From Agarilytica sp045430285 (lineage in GTDB: Bacteria; Pseudomonadota; Gammaproteobacteria; Pseudomonadales; Cellvibrionaceae), in NCBI GenBank assembly GCA_045430285.1, contig JAILXV010000003.1:186001-250000 (forward strand): a DNA stretch of 64,000 nucleotides. Direction: 5' to 3'. The notes below the pieces were generated by a model. The model ran no database searches. It was not told where the DNA came from and saw only the letters and a program-made list of their open reading frames with translations. This document shows, one piece after another, positions 1 to 9,084 of the stretch (within the stretch, counting starts at the first letter, position 1; every line of letters begins with the position of its first letter). The position numbers and the translations under genes are program-made.

Positions 1-1
1 A

Positions 2-1393
2 AGAGGCACAAATGGCATCAGTTTCTTGTTGCGTTTTATGGTCTTCAATATTATTCCGACATTAATCGAAATTTCGCTTATCGCCGTTATTTTACTCGTC
101 CAATACAACGCATGGTTCGCGTTAATCGTGGTCGCAGCAGTCAGCGCTTACATCGCCTTTTCCGTATTCGCCACAGAAATTCGCACTAAGTTCGTGAGAG
201 AAGTAAACCAAGCCGAATCCGAAACCAGCACCCGCGCTGTAGACAGCCTACTCAACTACGAGACCGTAAAATATTTCACTAACGAAGATTACGAAGCCGA
301 AAATTACGATCGTGAACTCATCACCTGGGAAAAAGCACGACAAAAAAACCGCCTCTCGCTATTTTTTCTCAACGGCGGCCAAGCGTTTATTATCGCAACC
401 GCGATGAGCAGCTCGATGATTCTCGCAGCCGTCAACGTTGCCAACAAAAATATGACGCTGGGTGACTTTGTACTGATCAACGCATTTATGATGCAGATTT
501 TTATGCCGCTTAATTTCCTTGGTTTTGTTTACCGTGAGATGAAAGGTTCGCTCGCCAATATTGAGCGCATGTTTTCTTTACTAGACACAAAACCAAAAGT
601 TACTGATAAAGAAGGCGCCGCCACACTCGACGTAAAAAAAGGCCAAATCAGCTTCAATAATATAGATTTCGCCTACACCCCAGAGCGTGCGATTTTAAAA
701 GGTGTCAGTTTTGACGTTGAAAGCAAACAAAAAGTGGCAATTGTCGGTAGCAGCGGTTCAGGAAAGTCAACGTTACTCAAACTCCTCTTTCGATTTTACG
801 ATGCCGACAAAGGGAGTATTTCAATTGACGGACAAGATATTACTCAAGTATCACAACACTCTCTGCGCGCAAGTATTGGTGTGGTACCCCAAGACACCGT
901 GCTCTTTAATATGTCCATTTACGAAAACATTCGTTATGGCCGCGTTGACGCCAGCGACGAAGAGGTAGACAACGCAATCAAACTCGCCCATCTCGCCGAT
1001 TTTATTTCACAACTCCCAGAAGGCTCTGAAACCGTTGTTGGTGAAAGAGGACTCAAGCTTTCTGGCGGCGAAAAACAACGCGTCTCGATTGCCCGCGCGA
1101 TATTAAAACACCCCCAAATAATGATCTTCGATGAAGCCACGTCTTCACTCGACAGTAAATCAGAGCAAGGCATACTCGAGGCAATCGAAGAAATCAGTCG
1201 TGAACAAACCACCCTGGTGATCGCTCACCGACTCTCGACGATTGTGAACGCCGATAAAATTATTGTATTGGATCAAGGCAATATTATTGAGCAAGGCTCC
1301 CACCAAACATTGCTAGCACAAAAAGGGAAATACGCTCTGCTCTGGCAAATACAACAAGCCGAGCAACACGAAGAGAAAACCGAAACGAATTAA
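2..1393 (+). CDS. Atm1/HMT1-type ABC exporter, permease-ATPase fusion (5'-partial)
   Basis: This is the C-terminal three quarters of a half-size ABC exporter. The frame is open to the left edge, reading RGTNGISFLLRFM before the first internal ATG at 26, so the true start lies outside the window. The visible part holds the later transmembrane helices (about residues 1-170) and a full nucleotide-binding domain: Walker A GSSGSGKST, signature LSGGEKQR, Walker B IMIFDEATSSLD and the H-loop IAHRLST. The wording around ETVKYFTNE and the FLGFVYREMK segment matches the Atm1/HMT1 (ABCB7-like) branch, known for exporting glutathione or persulfide-linked compounds and heavy-metal conjugates across the inner membrane. 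Another MsbA-like lipid exporter is less likely. It is followed after 22 bases by an osmC-like gene, consistent with a small thiol/redox-stress operon (inference). Confidence 0.9.
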   Translation, partial: RGTNGISFLLRFMVFNIIPTLIEISLIAVILLVQYNAWFALIVVAAVSAYIAFSVFATEIRTKFVREVNQAESETSTRAVDSLLNYETVKYFTNEDYEAENYDRELITWEKARQKNRLSLFFLNGGQAFIIATAMSSSMILAAVNVANKNMTLGDFVLINAFMMQIFMPLNFLGFVYREMKGSLANIERMFSLLDTKPKVTDKEGAATLDVKKGQISFNNIDFAYTPERAILKGVSFDVESKQKVAIVGSSGSGKSTLLKLLFRFYDADKGSISIDGQDITQVSQHSLRASIGVVPQDTVLFNMSIYENIRYGRVDASDEEVDNAIKLAHLADFISQLPEGSETVVGERGLKLSGGEKQRVSIARAILKHPQIMIFDEATSSLDSKSEQGILEAIEEISREQTTLVIAHRLSTIVNADKIIVLDQGNIIEQGSHQTLLAQKGKYALLWQIQQAEQHEEKTETN

Positions 1394-1415
1394 CACAGAT
1401 AACAAGGCTGAACAG

Positions 1416-1886
1416 ATGTCTGATTACGAAGCTACCGTGCAATGGACCCGCAAACCAGATGAATCATTTATCGATAACGAATACAGCAGAGGCCATACCT
1501 GGGAGTTTGACGGCGGGGCTGTAATACAAGCCTCCTCCGCTCCCGACATAGTGCCACTTCCCTACTCCGTCGCTAAAAATGTAGACCCCGAAGAAGCCTT
1601 GATCGCCTCTCTCTCCAGTTGCCATATGCTGTTTTTCTTAGGGTTCTCTGCAAAGTTTGGTTATACAGTAGATAGCTACACCGATAATGCTCTGGGTACG
1701 CTAGGCAAAACGGCATCCGGTAAAACTGCTTTTTCAAAAATTGTTTTACGCCCCAGCATAACGTTTTCCGGTGACAACCAGCCAGACACCAAAACCATCG
1801 AGACACTACATACAAAATCTCACGACTACTGTTTTATTGCCAATTCTCTAAACTGCGATGTGGTGATAAAGCCGGTTTCAACGTAG
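1416..1886 (+). CDS. OsmC family peroxiredoxin-like protein
   Basis: A 156-residue OsmC/Ohr-fold protein. The two conserved cysteines are visible in SLSSCHMLFFL (near residue 69) and HDYCFIANS (near residue 137), the thiol pair used by this family to reduce organic hydroperoxides in the cytoplasm. The EALIASLSSCH segment is the usual OsmC signature, and the length is normal. The ATG at 1416 has an AAGG element about 10 bases upstream. It follows the ABC exporter by 22 bases and is closed by a strong terminator, so the two are probably co-transcribed. It belongs to the OsmC/YhfA-like subgroup, not classical Ohr; the exact substrate cannot be told from sequence. Confidence 0.88.
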   Translation: MSDYEATVQWTRKPDESFIDNEYSRGHTWEFDGGAVIQASSAPDIVPLPYSVAKNVDPEEALIASLSSCHMLFFLGFSAKFGYTVDSYTDNALGTLGKTASGKTAFSKIVLRPSITFSGDNQPDTKTIETLHTKSHDYCFIANSLNCDVVIKPVST

Positions 1887-1915
1887 CACTCAAAATTAAA
1901 CCAAATAATTCCCCC

Positions 1916-1951
1916 CATAAAAAAACCCGGCATATGCCGGGTTTTTCATTT
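1916..1951. terminator. Bidirectional rho-independent terminator
   Basis: A perfect palindrome (ACCCGGCATATGCCGGGT core) with an A-run on its left and a T-run on its right lies at 1921-1946. It sits between the convergent osmC-like gene and the large subtilase gene, so it can end transcripts from both sides. Confidence 0.9.
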
Positions 1952-1968
1952 ATCGTCATGCACTTAAT

Positions 1969-4900
1969 TTAGAGGGCTTCAATTAAGTCGTCGACACCAT
2001 TCGCATTTAGATCAATACCGCCACCGATATCATTACTATCGATCATGCCGTCGCCATTTGTATCCAAGCCGGAATAAGCACCAGTAAGAATATCGAAAGC
2101 TGTTCCGTCATTGGCAGGGTTTAAACTCTCCAAATCTAAATGATCAGGTATTGAATCACCATCCGAATCAGGCGCAATCAACACTGAGCCTTGATCAGAA
2201 AGTAAATCAACCACGAAATTATCATCAATATCTGTTAGCCCAATTTCAATAACGTCTGGAATCGAGTCGTTATCACTATCGAGATCAAGCAGGTTATCAA
2301 TACCGTCTCCATCTGCATCAACATCTCCAGATACACCGCCACCTAGCGGCGCCAATACCAGATCATTAATCGCGATATCACCGATATTAAAACTTGTGTC
2401 CAGATAGAAATCATCGCTACCACTAATGGACACAGTGCTAACCACAAGCCCATCAACAAGATAACGTAAGTCTGTACCCTCAACTTCAATACTAAACTCC
2501 GTTACCCCACTGGTGACTTCACCCCAAACATCTTGGAATGCACCGCTCTCAACAAGGCCATACCAACCTGCGTCGATCCAGAAACCATAATCCACATCAC
2601 CTAAACCAGGGCCTGAATCACTCACACCAAGACCAATCGCCACGGCAAACTCAGTTGTTGAGTGAGTGAGCGCCCAAGTCAATGCGTAGTCATCGGTATA
2701 TCCAAGCGTACTGAAATTATCCGAAGTCGCCTGTCGAGGATAAGGAGAACCTCCGTCGCTAAACAGTAGAGTGTTTTCGATAGCGGTAATCCCATCACCT
2801 AACTCCGTCCAGCTTGCGAGCATTGCCGCACTTCCTGCTTCAGCGTCATTCGCCAATCCATCGTTATCCAAATCGATATCGGAATTATCACCAACACCAT
2901 CACCGTCACCATCCACTGTTTCTGTCGGATCAGTTGGGAAGGCGTCCGCATTGTCACCAACACCATCACCATCTGTGTCTACAGATTCGCTTGGGTCATT
3001 CGGAAACTCATCAGAGTTATCACCAACGCCGTCGCCGTCACTATCATCAGTCTCGGTAGGGTCATTCGGGAACGCGTCCGCATTATCACCTAAGCCATCG
3101 CCATCCGTGTCGGCCCATTCTGTTGGATCGGAAGGGAACACATCAACAGTATCGGGGTATCCATCACCATCTGTGTCAGTGGCTTCAGCAAGGTCATCTA
3201 CGCCATTGTTGTTAGCGTCGAGACCACCACCAACATCTAAACCATTAAGCATTCCGTCTGCGTTTGTATCGAAGCTAACAAAACCGGTTGTCGCAATATC
3301 GAAAGCCGTACCATCATTCAAAGGGTTATTAGATTCAAGATCCAAGAAGTCTGGAATACCATCCGCGTCGGTATCAGGTGCAGTAGAAACACTGCCCTGA
3401 TCAGATAAAATATCAACGATGAAGTCGCCATTCGCATCAATAAGTCCAGCCTCTACAACATCCGGAATCGTATCGTTGTCGCTATCTAAATCGTTGATAT
3501 TAGCAACGCCATCCAAATCCCCGTCTTGAGAGTAACCATCCAATGATTCAAGAGTAATATCGACAAATGAAGTCGGACCATTTATGAAAGCACTATCGAT
3601 GTAAAAATCTGGCGTCGCAGCAAGGTTGACTGTGTGAATAACATTACCTTGCCAAATATACCGAATTTCGCCGCCTTCCACTTCAAAGCCCACGATACCA
3701 GTATCAAATGGCGTACTATAGTGCGTACTTACCACTTCGACACCACTTTCATAAATCATGATATTACTCAGCACAGATCTGAAACTGTATTCAATATCTG
3801 ACGGCAAAGACGATGATTCATTTAATCCCAATCCGATAAAACTGCTTATCCAACTTCCTTCGTCATCATAAAGAGGCCTGCTCCCCATACGCCAAGTTAA
3901 ACGATAGTTATCAGTAAAGCCCAAACTGGAAATAGGTACTGACCTAGCTTGTTTTGTCCAGTTTCTTGGCAATGCGCCGTCACATACCAAATCATTGCCA
4001 TTCGCAGACAGGCAGGTACCCGTCACTGTCCAGCTATTCACCGGCACCAACGCAGATGCTTCAGCACTATCGGCTAGACCATCGTTATCGCTATCCGTAT
4101 CCGCGTTATCGCCAATACCGTCACTATCAAGATCACTAGATTCAGCCGGATCGTTAGGGAAAACATCAGCATTGTCACCAACACCATCACCGTCACTATC
4201 GACGGTCTCCGTGGCGTCATTTGGGAAAGCATCTGCATTATCGCCAACACCGTCACCATCAGTATCTAACCATTCAGTTGGATCGCTAGGAAATACATCG
4301 CCGTTATCACCAACACCATCCCCATCACTATCACTATCACGCCATTCGGTCGCATCTAATGGGAAGACATCGATAACATCGGGGTACAGATCACCATCGC
4401 TGTCTGGGCTTTCAATCAGGTCATCAACACCATTCGTATTAGCATCTACACCGCCGCCCAGATCACCCGAGTTAATCTCGCCATCAAGATTCGAATCGAG
4501 CACTGCGTGGATTCCAAAGTGGATATCGTACGCGGTACCATCATTCGCTGGGTTTAAATGTTCGATATCTAGGTGATCGGGAAGCCCATCGTTATCAGAG
4601 TCAGGCACACTGCTTACACTTCCTTGCTCACCCTGGGTGTCTACGTGGAAATCGCCATTAACATCCACTAAGCCCGCTTCAACCAGGTCGGGAATACCAT
4701 CATTATCACTATCTAAATCAAACATATTGTCGATGCCATCCCCATCCGGATCAGCGTCACCAACAAGGCCACCGATTGGCTCCAACCTGAAGCCATTGGC
4801 CGAAATCACACCTAAGTTAAAGTTCGTATCGATATAAAAATCTGGCGTTCCCAATACCGTAACAGTTCTTACCACCATGCCATCAACGAGGTAGCTTAGG

Positions 4901-6640
4901 TCGCTGCCGTTCACCTCAATACTGAAAACCGTGACACCATTAACGACGCTTCCCCAAATATCTTGGAACGCGCCATTCTCGACAATCCCAAAGGTGCCAG
5001 CATCGAACCAAAATCCATAATCAATATCCGCAAAACTCTCACCACTTTCAGAAATACCAAGCCCGACGCCCACAGCATATTCGCTGGAAGTTGCATTGAG
5101 ACTCCAACTCAACTGATATTGATCAGTGTATCCAAGGGCACTGAAAAGTTCTGAATTGGCTTGGCGAGGATAAGGGCTACCGCCGTCATTAAATTCTAAT
5201 GAATTGGTTACCGCGACTATATCCGCACCTAACTGCGGCCAAGCCACGATATCTAAGTAGCTAGGCGTTTCCGCATCATTAGCAATACCATCATTATCGA
5301 TATCAATATCGCTATTATCACCGGTGCCATCACCGTCTGTATCGGTCGTTTCTGTTGGGTCAGATGGGAATATATCCGCATTATCGCCGACACCATCACC
5401 ATCGGAATCCAACCATTCGCTTGAATCATTTGGAAATACATCAACCGAGTCTGGGAAACCATCACGGTCTGAGTCTGGCTGTGAAATTGTCGCCTCGATA
5501 AGGTCATCAATACCGTTATTATTCGCATCGATCCCACCACCTACGTCGCTGGCATCTATCATTCCATCATTATTTGAATCAATAACACCATAGCCCGAGA
5601 TGAAAATATCGAAAGCGGTCCCATCGTTTAACGGGTTGGTAGATTCAAGATCCAAATGGTTTGGTATCCCGTCACTGTCATCATCTGGCGCAATGACAAT
5701 TACACCCTCATCGGCGAGAGAATCAATAAGTGCGTTTCCATCAATATCTAATAGACCTGCCTCTACAATATCGGCGAAACCATCATTGTCACTATCAAGG
5801 TCCACAAAGTTATTAATGCCGTCGCGGTCAACATCCCTATCAACTTGGTTTTCTACAGTAAATTGATACTCCAAAGCAGAACCAGAGCAAATGCTATGGA
5901 CTTGTGAACTAGCAGTAACAAGCACCTCAATCCCTGGCGTCCCACTTCCAATATCCACAACGGAGACAAACTCAGAAAAACTTGAAGTCACTGGCGCCAT
6001 GATTGATGCACACTGAACACCAGTGCTGAGATTCGCAGAAATTAGTTCACCAAAATTAATGTCTACATTGAAATATTCAGTCGCGCTATCCATGTCCCCC
6101 AATGCAACAATTGAATGCACTAGGACCTGCCCTCCAACTCTGGCACCAATACTGGTGAGATCAATTGTTTGGGATGCACTGCCACCGGTTACAGTAATTT
6201 GTGACACAGGGGAAATCAGGGAGATGCCTGAAGTAGACAAAGCATCCTCGGCAATATTTGCGATACCGTCGTTATCACTATCCACATCGCCGTTATCGCC
6301 GACACCATCACCATCGGAGTCAGCGCTCTCTGATGCGTCATTCGGGAATGCGTCGGCGTTATCTCCAACACCATCACCATCAGTATCAAGGGTTTCACTG
6401 GGGTCGTTAGGGAAAGCATCAGCGTTATCCCCTACACCATCGCCATCACTATCTAAGGACTCTGTGGGATCGTTAGGAAATACATCAGAATTATCGCCGA
6501 CTCCGTCGCCATCAGTATCTAGAGTCTCTGTAGGATCAAGAGGGAATGCATCAAACTCATCCAAAACTCCATCATTGTCATCGTCTGGGTCAACCGAATT
6601 CAGCAAACCATCCCCATCGGTATCTGGATCGATTGAAAGC
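1969..6640 (-). repeat. Composite TSP3-like/beta-domain repeat array inside the subtilase
   Basis: The C-terminal part of the subtilase is built from four tandem copies of a composite module. Each copy has a run of DSDGDGVGDN-type units, a beta-rich globular domain, then a conserved block (LDSDNDxIPD, a V/I-E-A/I-G-L segment, an IPDHLDLE-type string, NDGTAFDI and GGGxDxNxNGVDDLIE). Two beta domains, encoded at about 2340-2815 and 4768-5255, are close copies (shared SPYPRQA, FSIEV, YLVDG and FYxDT). The one at about 3527-4050 is a divergent relative, and the first, at about 5845-6225, is different. Shared wording across copies suggests internal duplication. Confidence 0.85.
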
Positions 6641-8262
6641 ATCAAAGCTTCCATATCAAGAATCCCGCCGGTTACGGTCAGACCGCTCCAAGCTGCAGAC
6701 GGACGAGCTGTATCCAATACTCTCTGCTTTATCTCCACATTCGTTAATGTAGGGTCTTGCGACCACGCTAGAGCGACCGCACCCGCAACAACGGGCCCAG
6801 CTTGAGAAGTCCCGCTAAATTGCGCATAAGAAGTATCTGAGCCATTTGAAGCAGTATTAAACCCAGATGGCGATCCCAAATCGACGGTCACTAGCCCCCA
6901 GTTCGAATAGTTCCACTTATTCTCAGCGCTATCACTCGCTGCGACTGAAATAATATTGTCGTTGGGGTAACCAGAGGGATAGTGAGGAGAAAGGTCTGCG
7001 TCTGAATAGCTATTACCCGCTGAAGCCACAAAAATATGTCCAGCTATCTCTGCAGCAGTGATGGCGTCCCCGAGAGCCGTTGAATTAAACGTACTTCCCC
7101 AACTGTTATTCGATACACGAGCACCCATAGCAACTGCGTAATTTAGCCCTTCGATAAATTCAGCTGTCGCCGATGTTCCAAAAAGAATCTGTGTTTGCAT
7201 CAACTGGCAGTCCCAAGCACTGCCCGCATAACCAATAGCATTATCTCCTTGTCCACAAATGGTACCAGCAACAGGTGTGCCGTGATTTCTTGCCCCTGTA
7301 CGAATGATGATGCCGTTGACATCATCCACATATCCGTTTCCATCATCGTCCAATCCATTCCCAGCTATCTCACCAGGGTTTGTCCAAGCATTATCAACCA
7401 AATCTTCGTGGCTATAACGAACCCCATCATCAATCACGGCTATAGGACCAATTGCTGAAGCATCCGTAGAGATATCCCACGCTTCTGGCGCATTAATTTG
7501 ATCTAACCACCAAGCGCTAGCCAAGCCGCTTCCCGCGCCAGGATCATTCGGCACTAGCACGGGCTTCGCTACAAAATCGGCTTCAGCAAAATCCACGCCC
7601 TCATGGGAATTCGCTAACTCAAGAGCAGCGATAAAATCCATACCCTCAGGAATACTAAAACGATACAATCCATCCGCGACAACACCCCGTCCAAGGCTCC
7701 CAATGTAGGAAAAGCCGATATCCGTCAACGCAACTTCAGCATCGATATCAGCTAACAATCTTACAATTACAACGCCTTCAGTTTTTTCTGCTTCCGCCAT
7801 TTGACGGAACGTTGGCAAAGCTAATACATCTCGTTTTTTATTTGAAGAATACGTTTCAAACTTTAACCATCCAGCGGAACGTTCCTGAGCCTCATGAGCT
7901 GCAACCTGTTCTCGCCAATACTTACTTTCTGGGTGGTAAAACGTGGAGACGCTATCGCGTAATTCTTGCGGCCAATGCGCAGGCAAATCTGATTTTGGAA
8001 TTCCTGAACTAGGCTCCAAGGCATTTACAGGATCACTCCCCGTATTTCCGCTAACAGCAGAGAGGGATTGCGACGCCCCTTCCATGGATTGAGCGTTCTG
8101 CGCTATAGGCGACTCATCTAAATTTTCATTAGCTCGAACCAAAGGGTTATCGCTCAGGCTCAGCCCAAATACCGCGAGAAAAACGGATCCAACCAAAGAA
8201 AACTGAAAGGCTTTGCGTGTAAAGATTTTTTTACGTGAGGAGGACTTCTGGGAATCAGGCAT
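1969..8262 (-). CDS. Giant secreted S8 subtilisin-like peptidase with TSP3/DxDxDG calcium-binding repeats
   Basis: A 2097-residue exported protease. Residues 1-45 carry a basic n-region (SSSRKKIFTRK) and one hydrophobic segment, a signal peptide. A propeptide-like part (about 90-240) precedes the S8 domain (about 245-540). Its triad is Asp278 (AVIDDGV), His327 (RNHGTP) and Ser486 (FSGTSQAGP), with oxyanion Asn417 (SAGN), so it should be active. The remaining 1550 residues are acidic calcium-binding repeats of the type DxDGDGVGDN followed by AFPNDP, as in thrombospondin type 3/OmpA-linker repeats. They alternate with beta-rich domains; see the repeat entry. The chain ends at VDDLIEAL with no visible sorting, autotransporter or LPXTG-like tail, so the anchoring or release route is unknown. 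The ATG has GGAG seven bases upstream. Likely role: extracellular protein degradation or surface binding (inference). Confidence 0.93.
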   Translation of the reverse strand: MPDSQKSSSRKKIFTRKAFQFSLVGSVFLAVFGLSLSDNPLVRANENLDESPIAQNAQSMEGASQSLSAVSGNTGSDPVNALEPSSGIPKSDLPAHWPQELRDSVSTFYHPESKYWREQVAAHEAQERSAGWLKFETYSSNKKRDVLALPTFRQMAEAEKTEGVVIVRLLADIDAEVALTDIGFSYIGSLGRGVVADGLYRFSIPEGMDFIAALELANSHEGVDFAEADFVAKPVLVPNDPGAGSGLASAWWLDQINAPEAWDISTDASAIGPIAVIDDGVRYSHEDLVDNAWTNPGEIAGNGLDDDGNGYVDDVNGIIIRTGARNHGTPVAGTICGQGDNAIGYAGSAWDCQLMQTQILFGTSATAEFIEGLNYAVAMGARVSNNSWGSTFNSTALGDAITAAEIAGHIFVASAGNSYSDADLSPHYPSGYPNDNIISVAASDSAENKWNYSNWGLVTVDLGSPSGFNTASNGSDTSYAQFSGTSQAGPVVAGAVALAWSQDPTLTNVEIKQRVLDTARPSAAWSGLTVTGGILDMEALMLSIDPDTDGDGLLNSVDPDDDNDGVLDEFDAFPLDPTETLDTDGDGVGDNSDVFPNDPTESLDSDGDGVGDNADAFPNDPSETLDTDGDGVGDNADAFPNDASESADSDGDGVGDNGDVDSDNDGIANIAEDALSTSGISLISPVSQITVTGGSASQTIDLTSIGARVGGQVLVHSIVALGDMDSATEYFNVDINFGELISANLSTGVQCASIMAPVTSSFSEFVSVVDIGSGTPGIEVLVTASSQVHSICSGSALEYQFTVENQVDRDVDRDGINNFVDLDSDNDGFADIVEAGLLDIDGNALIDSLADEGVIVIAPDDDSDGIPNHLDLESTNPLNDGTAFDIFISGYGVIDSNNDGMIDASDVGGGIDANNNGIDDLIEATISQPDSDRDGFPDSVDVFPNDSSEWLDSDGDGVGDNADIFPSDPTETTDTDGDGTGDNSDIDIDNDGIANDAETPSYLDIVAWPQLGADIVAVTNSLEFNDGGSPYPRQANSELFSALGYTDQYQLSWSLNATSSEYAVGVGLGISESGESFADIDYGFWFDAGTFGIVENGAFQDIWGSVVNGVTVFSIEVNGSDLSYLVDGMVVRTVTVLGTPDFYIDTNFNLGVISANGFRLEPIGGLVGDADPDGDGIDNMFDLDSDNDGIPDLVEAGLVDVNGDFHVDTQGEQGSVSSVPDSDNDGLPDHLDIEHLNPANDGTAYDIHFGIHAVLDSNLDGEINSGDLGGGVDANTNGVDDLIESPDSDGDLYPDVIDVFPLDATEWRDSDSDGDGVGDNGDVFPSDPTEWLDTDGDGVGDNADAFPNDATETVDSDGDGVGDNADVFPNDPAESSDLDSDGIGDNADTDSDNDGLADSAEASALVPVNSWTVTGTCLSANGNDLVCDGALPRNWTKQARSVPISSLGFTDNYRLTWRMGSRPLYDDEGSWISSFIGLGLNESSSLPSDIEYSFRSVLSNIMIYESGVEVVSTHYSTPFDTGIVGFEVEGGEIRYIWQGNVIHTVNLAATPDFYIDSAFINGPTSFVDITLESLDGYSQDGDLDGVANINDLDSDNDTIPDVVEAGLIDANGDFIVDILSDQGSVSTAPDTDADGIPDFLDLESNNPLNDGTAFDIATTGFVSFDTNADGMLNGLDVGGGLDANNNGVDDLAEATDTDGDGYPDTVDVFPSDPTEWADTDGDGLGDNADAFPNDPTETDDSDGDGVGDNSDEFPNDPSESVDTDGDGVGDNADAFPTDPTETVDGDGDGVGDNSDIDLDNDGLANDAEAGSAAMLASWTELGDGITAIENTLLFSDGGSPYPRQATSDNFSTLGYTDDYALTWALTHSTTEFAVAIGLGVSDSGPGLGDVDYGFWIDAGWYGLVESGAFQDVWGEVTSGVTEFSIEVEGTDLRYLVDGLVVSTVSISGSDDFYLDTSFNIGDIAINDLVLAPLGGGVSGDVDADGDGIDNLLDLDSDNDSIPDVIEIGLTDIDDNFVVDLLSDQGSVLIAPDSDGDSIPDHLDLESLNPANDGTAFDILTGAYSGLDTNGDGMIDSNDIGGGIDLNANGVDDLIEAL

Positions 8263-8506
8263 AAACCATCTCCTTATGATTATATTAAGTAAAATCCTTT
8301 AACGATATACGAAGTAAACTAGTAATAACTAAAGGATGAGCCAACACATGCGAGCGTGAATCTATAACAGTATATAAAATTAAGCAAAGCCGAAAAAATC
8401 AAGGAACTATTTAACGGACATTTTCACATGTCGATTTTATTTATACTTTCTCCAGCATTACCTGGTTTTCAAACATTTCAGATCAAGAAATAAACAAAGC
8501 AACCCC

Positions 8507-8540
8507 AAAACTGTAAACCAATCCGTCTACAGTTTTTTTT
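8507..8540 (+). terminator. Orphan rho-independent terminator-like hairpin
   Basis: AAAACTGTA and TACAGTTTT form an 8-9 bp stem around a 12-base loop, and the right arm runs into eight T residues on the + strand. No + strand gene precedes it, since the subtilase on the left is transcribed away. It may end an unannotated short + strand transcript, or be chance. Confidence 0.45.
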
Positions 8541-8773
8541 GGAATTAAAAGCCATTTTTTTTATTACCATGGCCGAACCGGCCCAAAAAATTAACCGCTA
8601 GTTAAACTCAAAGTGTTATTTAGTCTTAGTTAGAGATGAGCCTTTGCCAAAAACGTACCAGTGATCAACGCCACATACCTACATACCCCCGAAAGAAAGA
8701 AGCCTTCTCCCACTGCCTGCCACCCAACTTTTTACCCGCACAGACTGGCCTCGAATACAACCAAGTGTTAAAC

Positions 8774-8795
8774 TAAACGATAATCGTTATTATTT
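8774..8795 (+). promoter_or_regulatory. Fur box upstream of feoAB
   Basis: The stretch AACGATAATCGTTATTATT closely resembles the Fur consensus (repeats of GATAAT and its inverse). It lies 65-85 bases before feoA. Fur binding here would repress feoAB when ferrous iron is plentiful; the role is inferred from the site and its neighbour. Confidence 0.75.
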
Positions 8796-8859
8796 AAGTT
8801 TAGCGAATGGCCATTGCGAACAAAACTCGCTGCATACGCTTCTCAACAATAGGCCCGTC

Positions 8860-9084
8860 ATGACACTTGCTGACCAAGAAACCAATATCAAAACCCGCAT
8901 TAAAGGCTTTGCTCATACAGGAGAGAGCTTGTCGCGCTTACTTCGCATGGGCGTGATTCCTGGTGCAGAGGCAACGGTTCTGCGCACGGCGCCTCTAGGT
9001 GACCCGATGCAAGTGCGTATTGAAGGCACCCTATTAAGCATAAGAAAGTGCGATGCCCTACAGATTCAAGTAGAGAGTGCGTGA
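8860..9084 (+). CDS. feoA: Ferrous iron transport protein A (FeoA)
   Basis: A 74-residue cytoplasmic SH3-like protein of normal FeoA length. The LSRLLRMGVIPGAEATVLRTAPLGDPMQVRI core is the family signature: a leading helix, then G-x-x-x-x-V-x-R and the GDP-x-x-x-x-I strand. FeoA binds the N-terminal G domain of FeoB and is needed for ferrous iron uptake, though its exact mechanism is debated. Its stop TGA overlaps the GTG start of feoB, so the two are translationally coupled. A Fur-box-like site lies 65-85 bases upstream. The ribosome-binding site before this ATG is weak (TAGG). Confidence 0.93.
   Translation: MTLADQETNIKTRIKGFAHTGESLSRLLRMGVIPGAEATVLRTAPLGDPMQVRIEGTLLSIRKCDALQIQVESA

Larger units (their letters stand above)
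8263..8859. other. Intergenic region between the subtilase and feoA
   Basis: About 600 bases with no convincing gene. It must hold the promoters of both divergent genes. Two elements stand out and are listed separately: a hairpin with a T8 tail (8507-8540) and a Fur-box-like sequence (8774-8795). The rest is AT-rich in the left half and I see no further structure. Confidence 0.7.

Noticed and set aside
2771..3400. Long + strand open frame rich in Ser/Pro opposite the subtilase
   Set aside because: It is the antisense shadow of the DSDGDG repeats; low complexity, no start site, and similar shadows appear at every repeat block.
8480..8545. Possible riboswitch before feoA
   Set aside because: Only a single terminator-like hairpin is present; no known riboswitch core was recognised, and it is about 320 bases from feoA.
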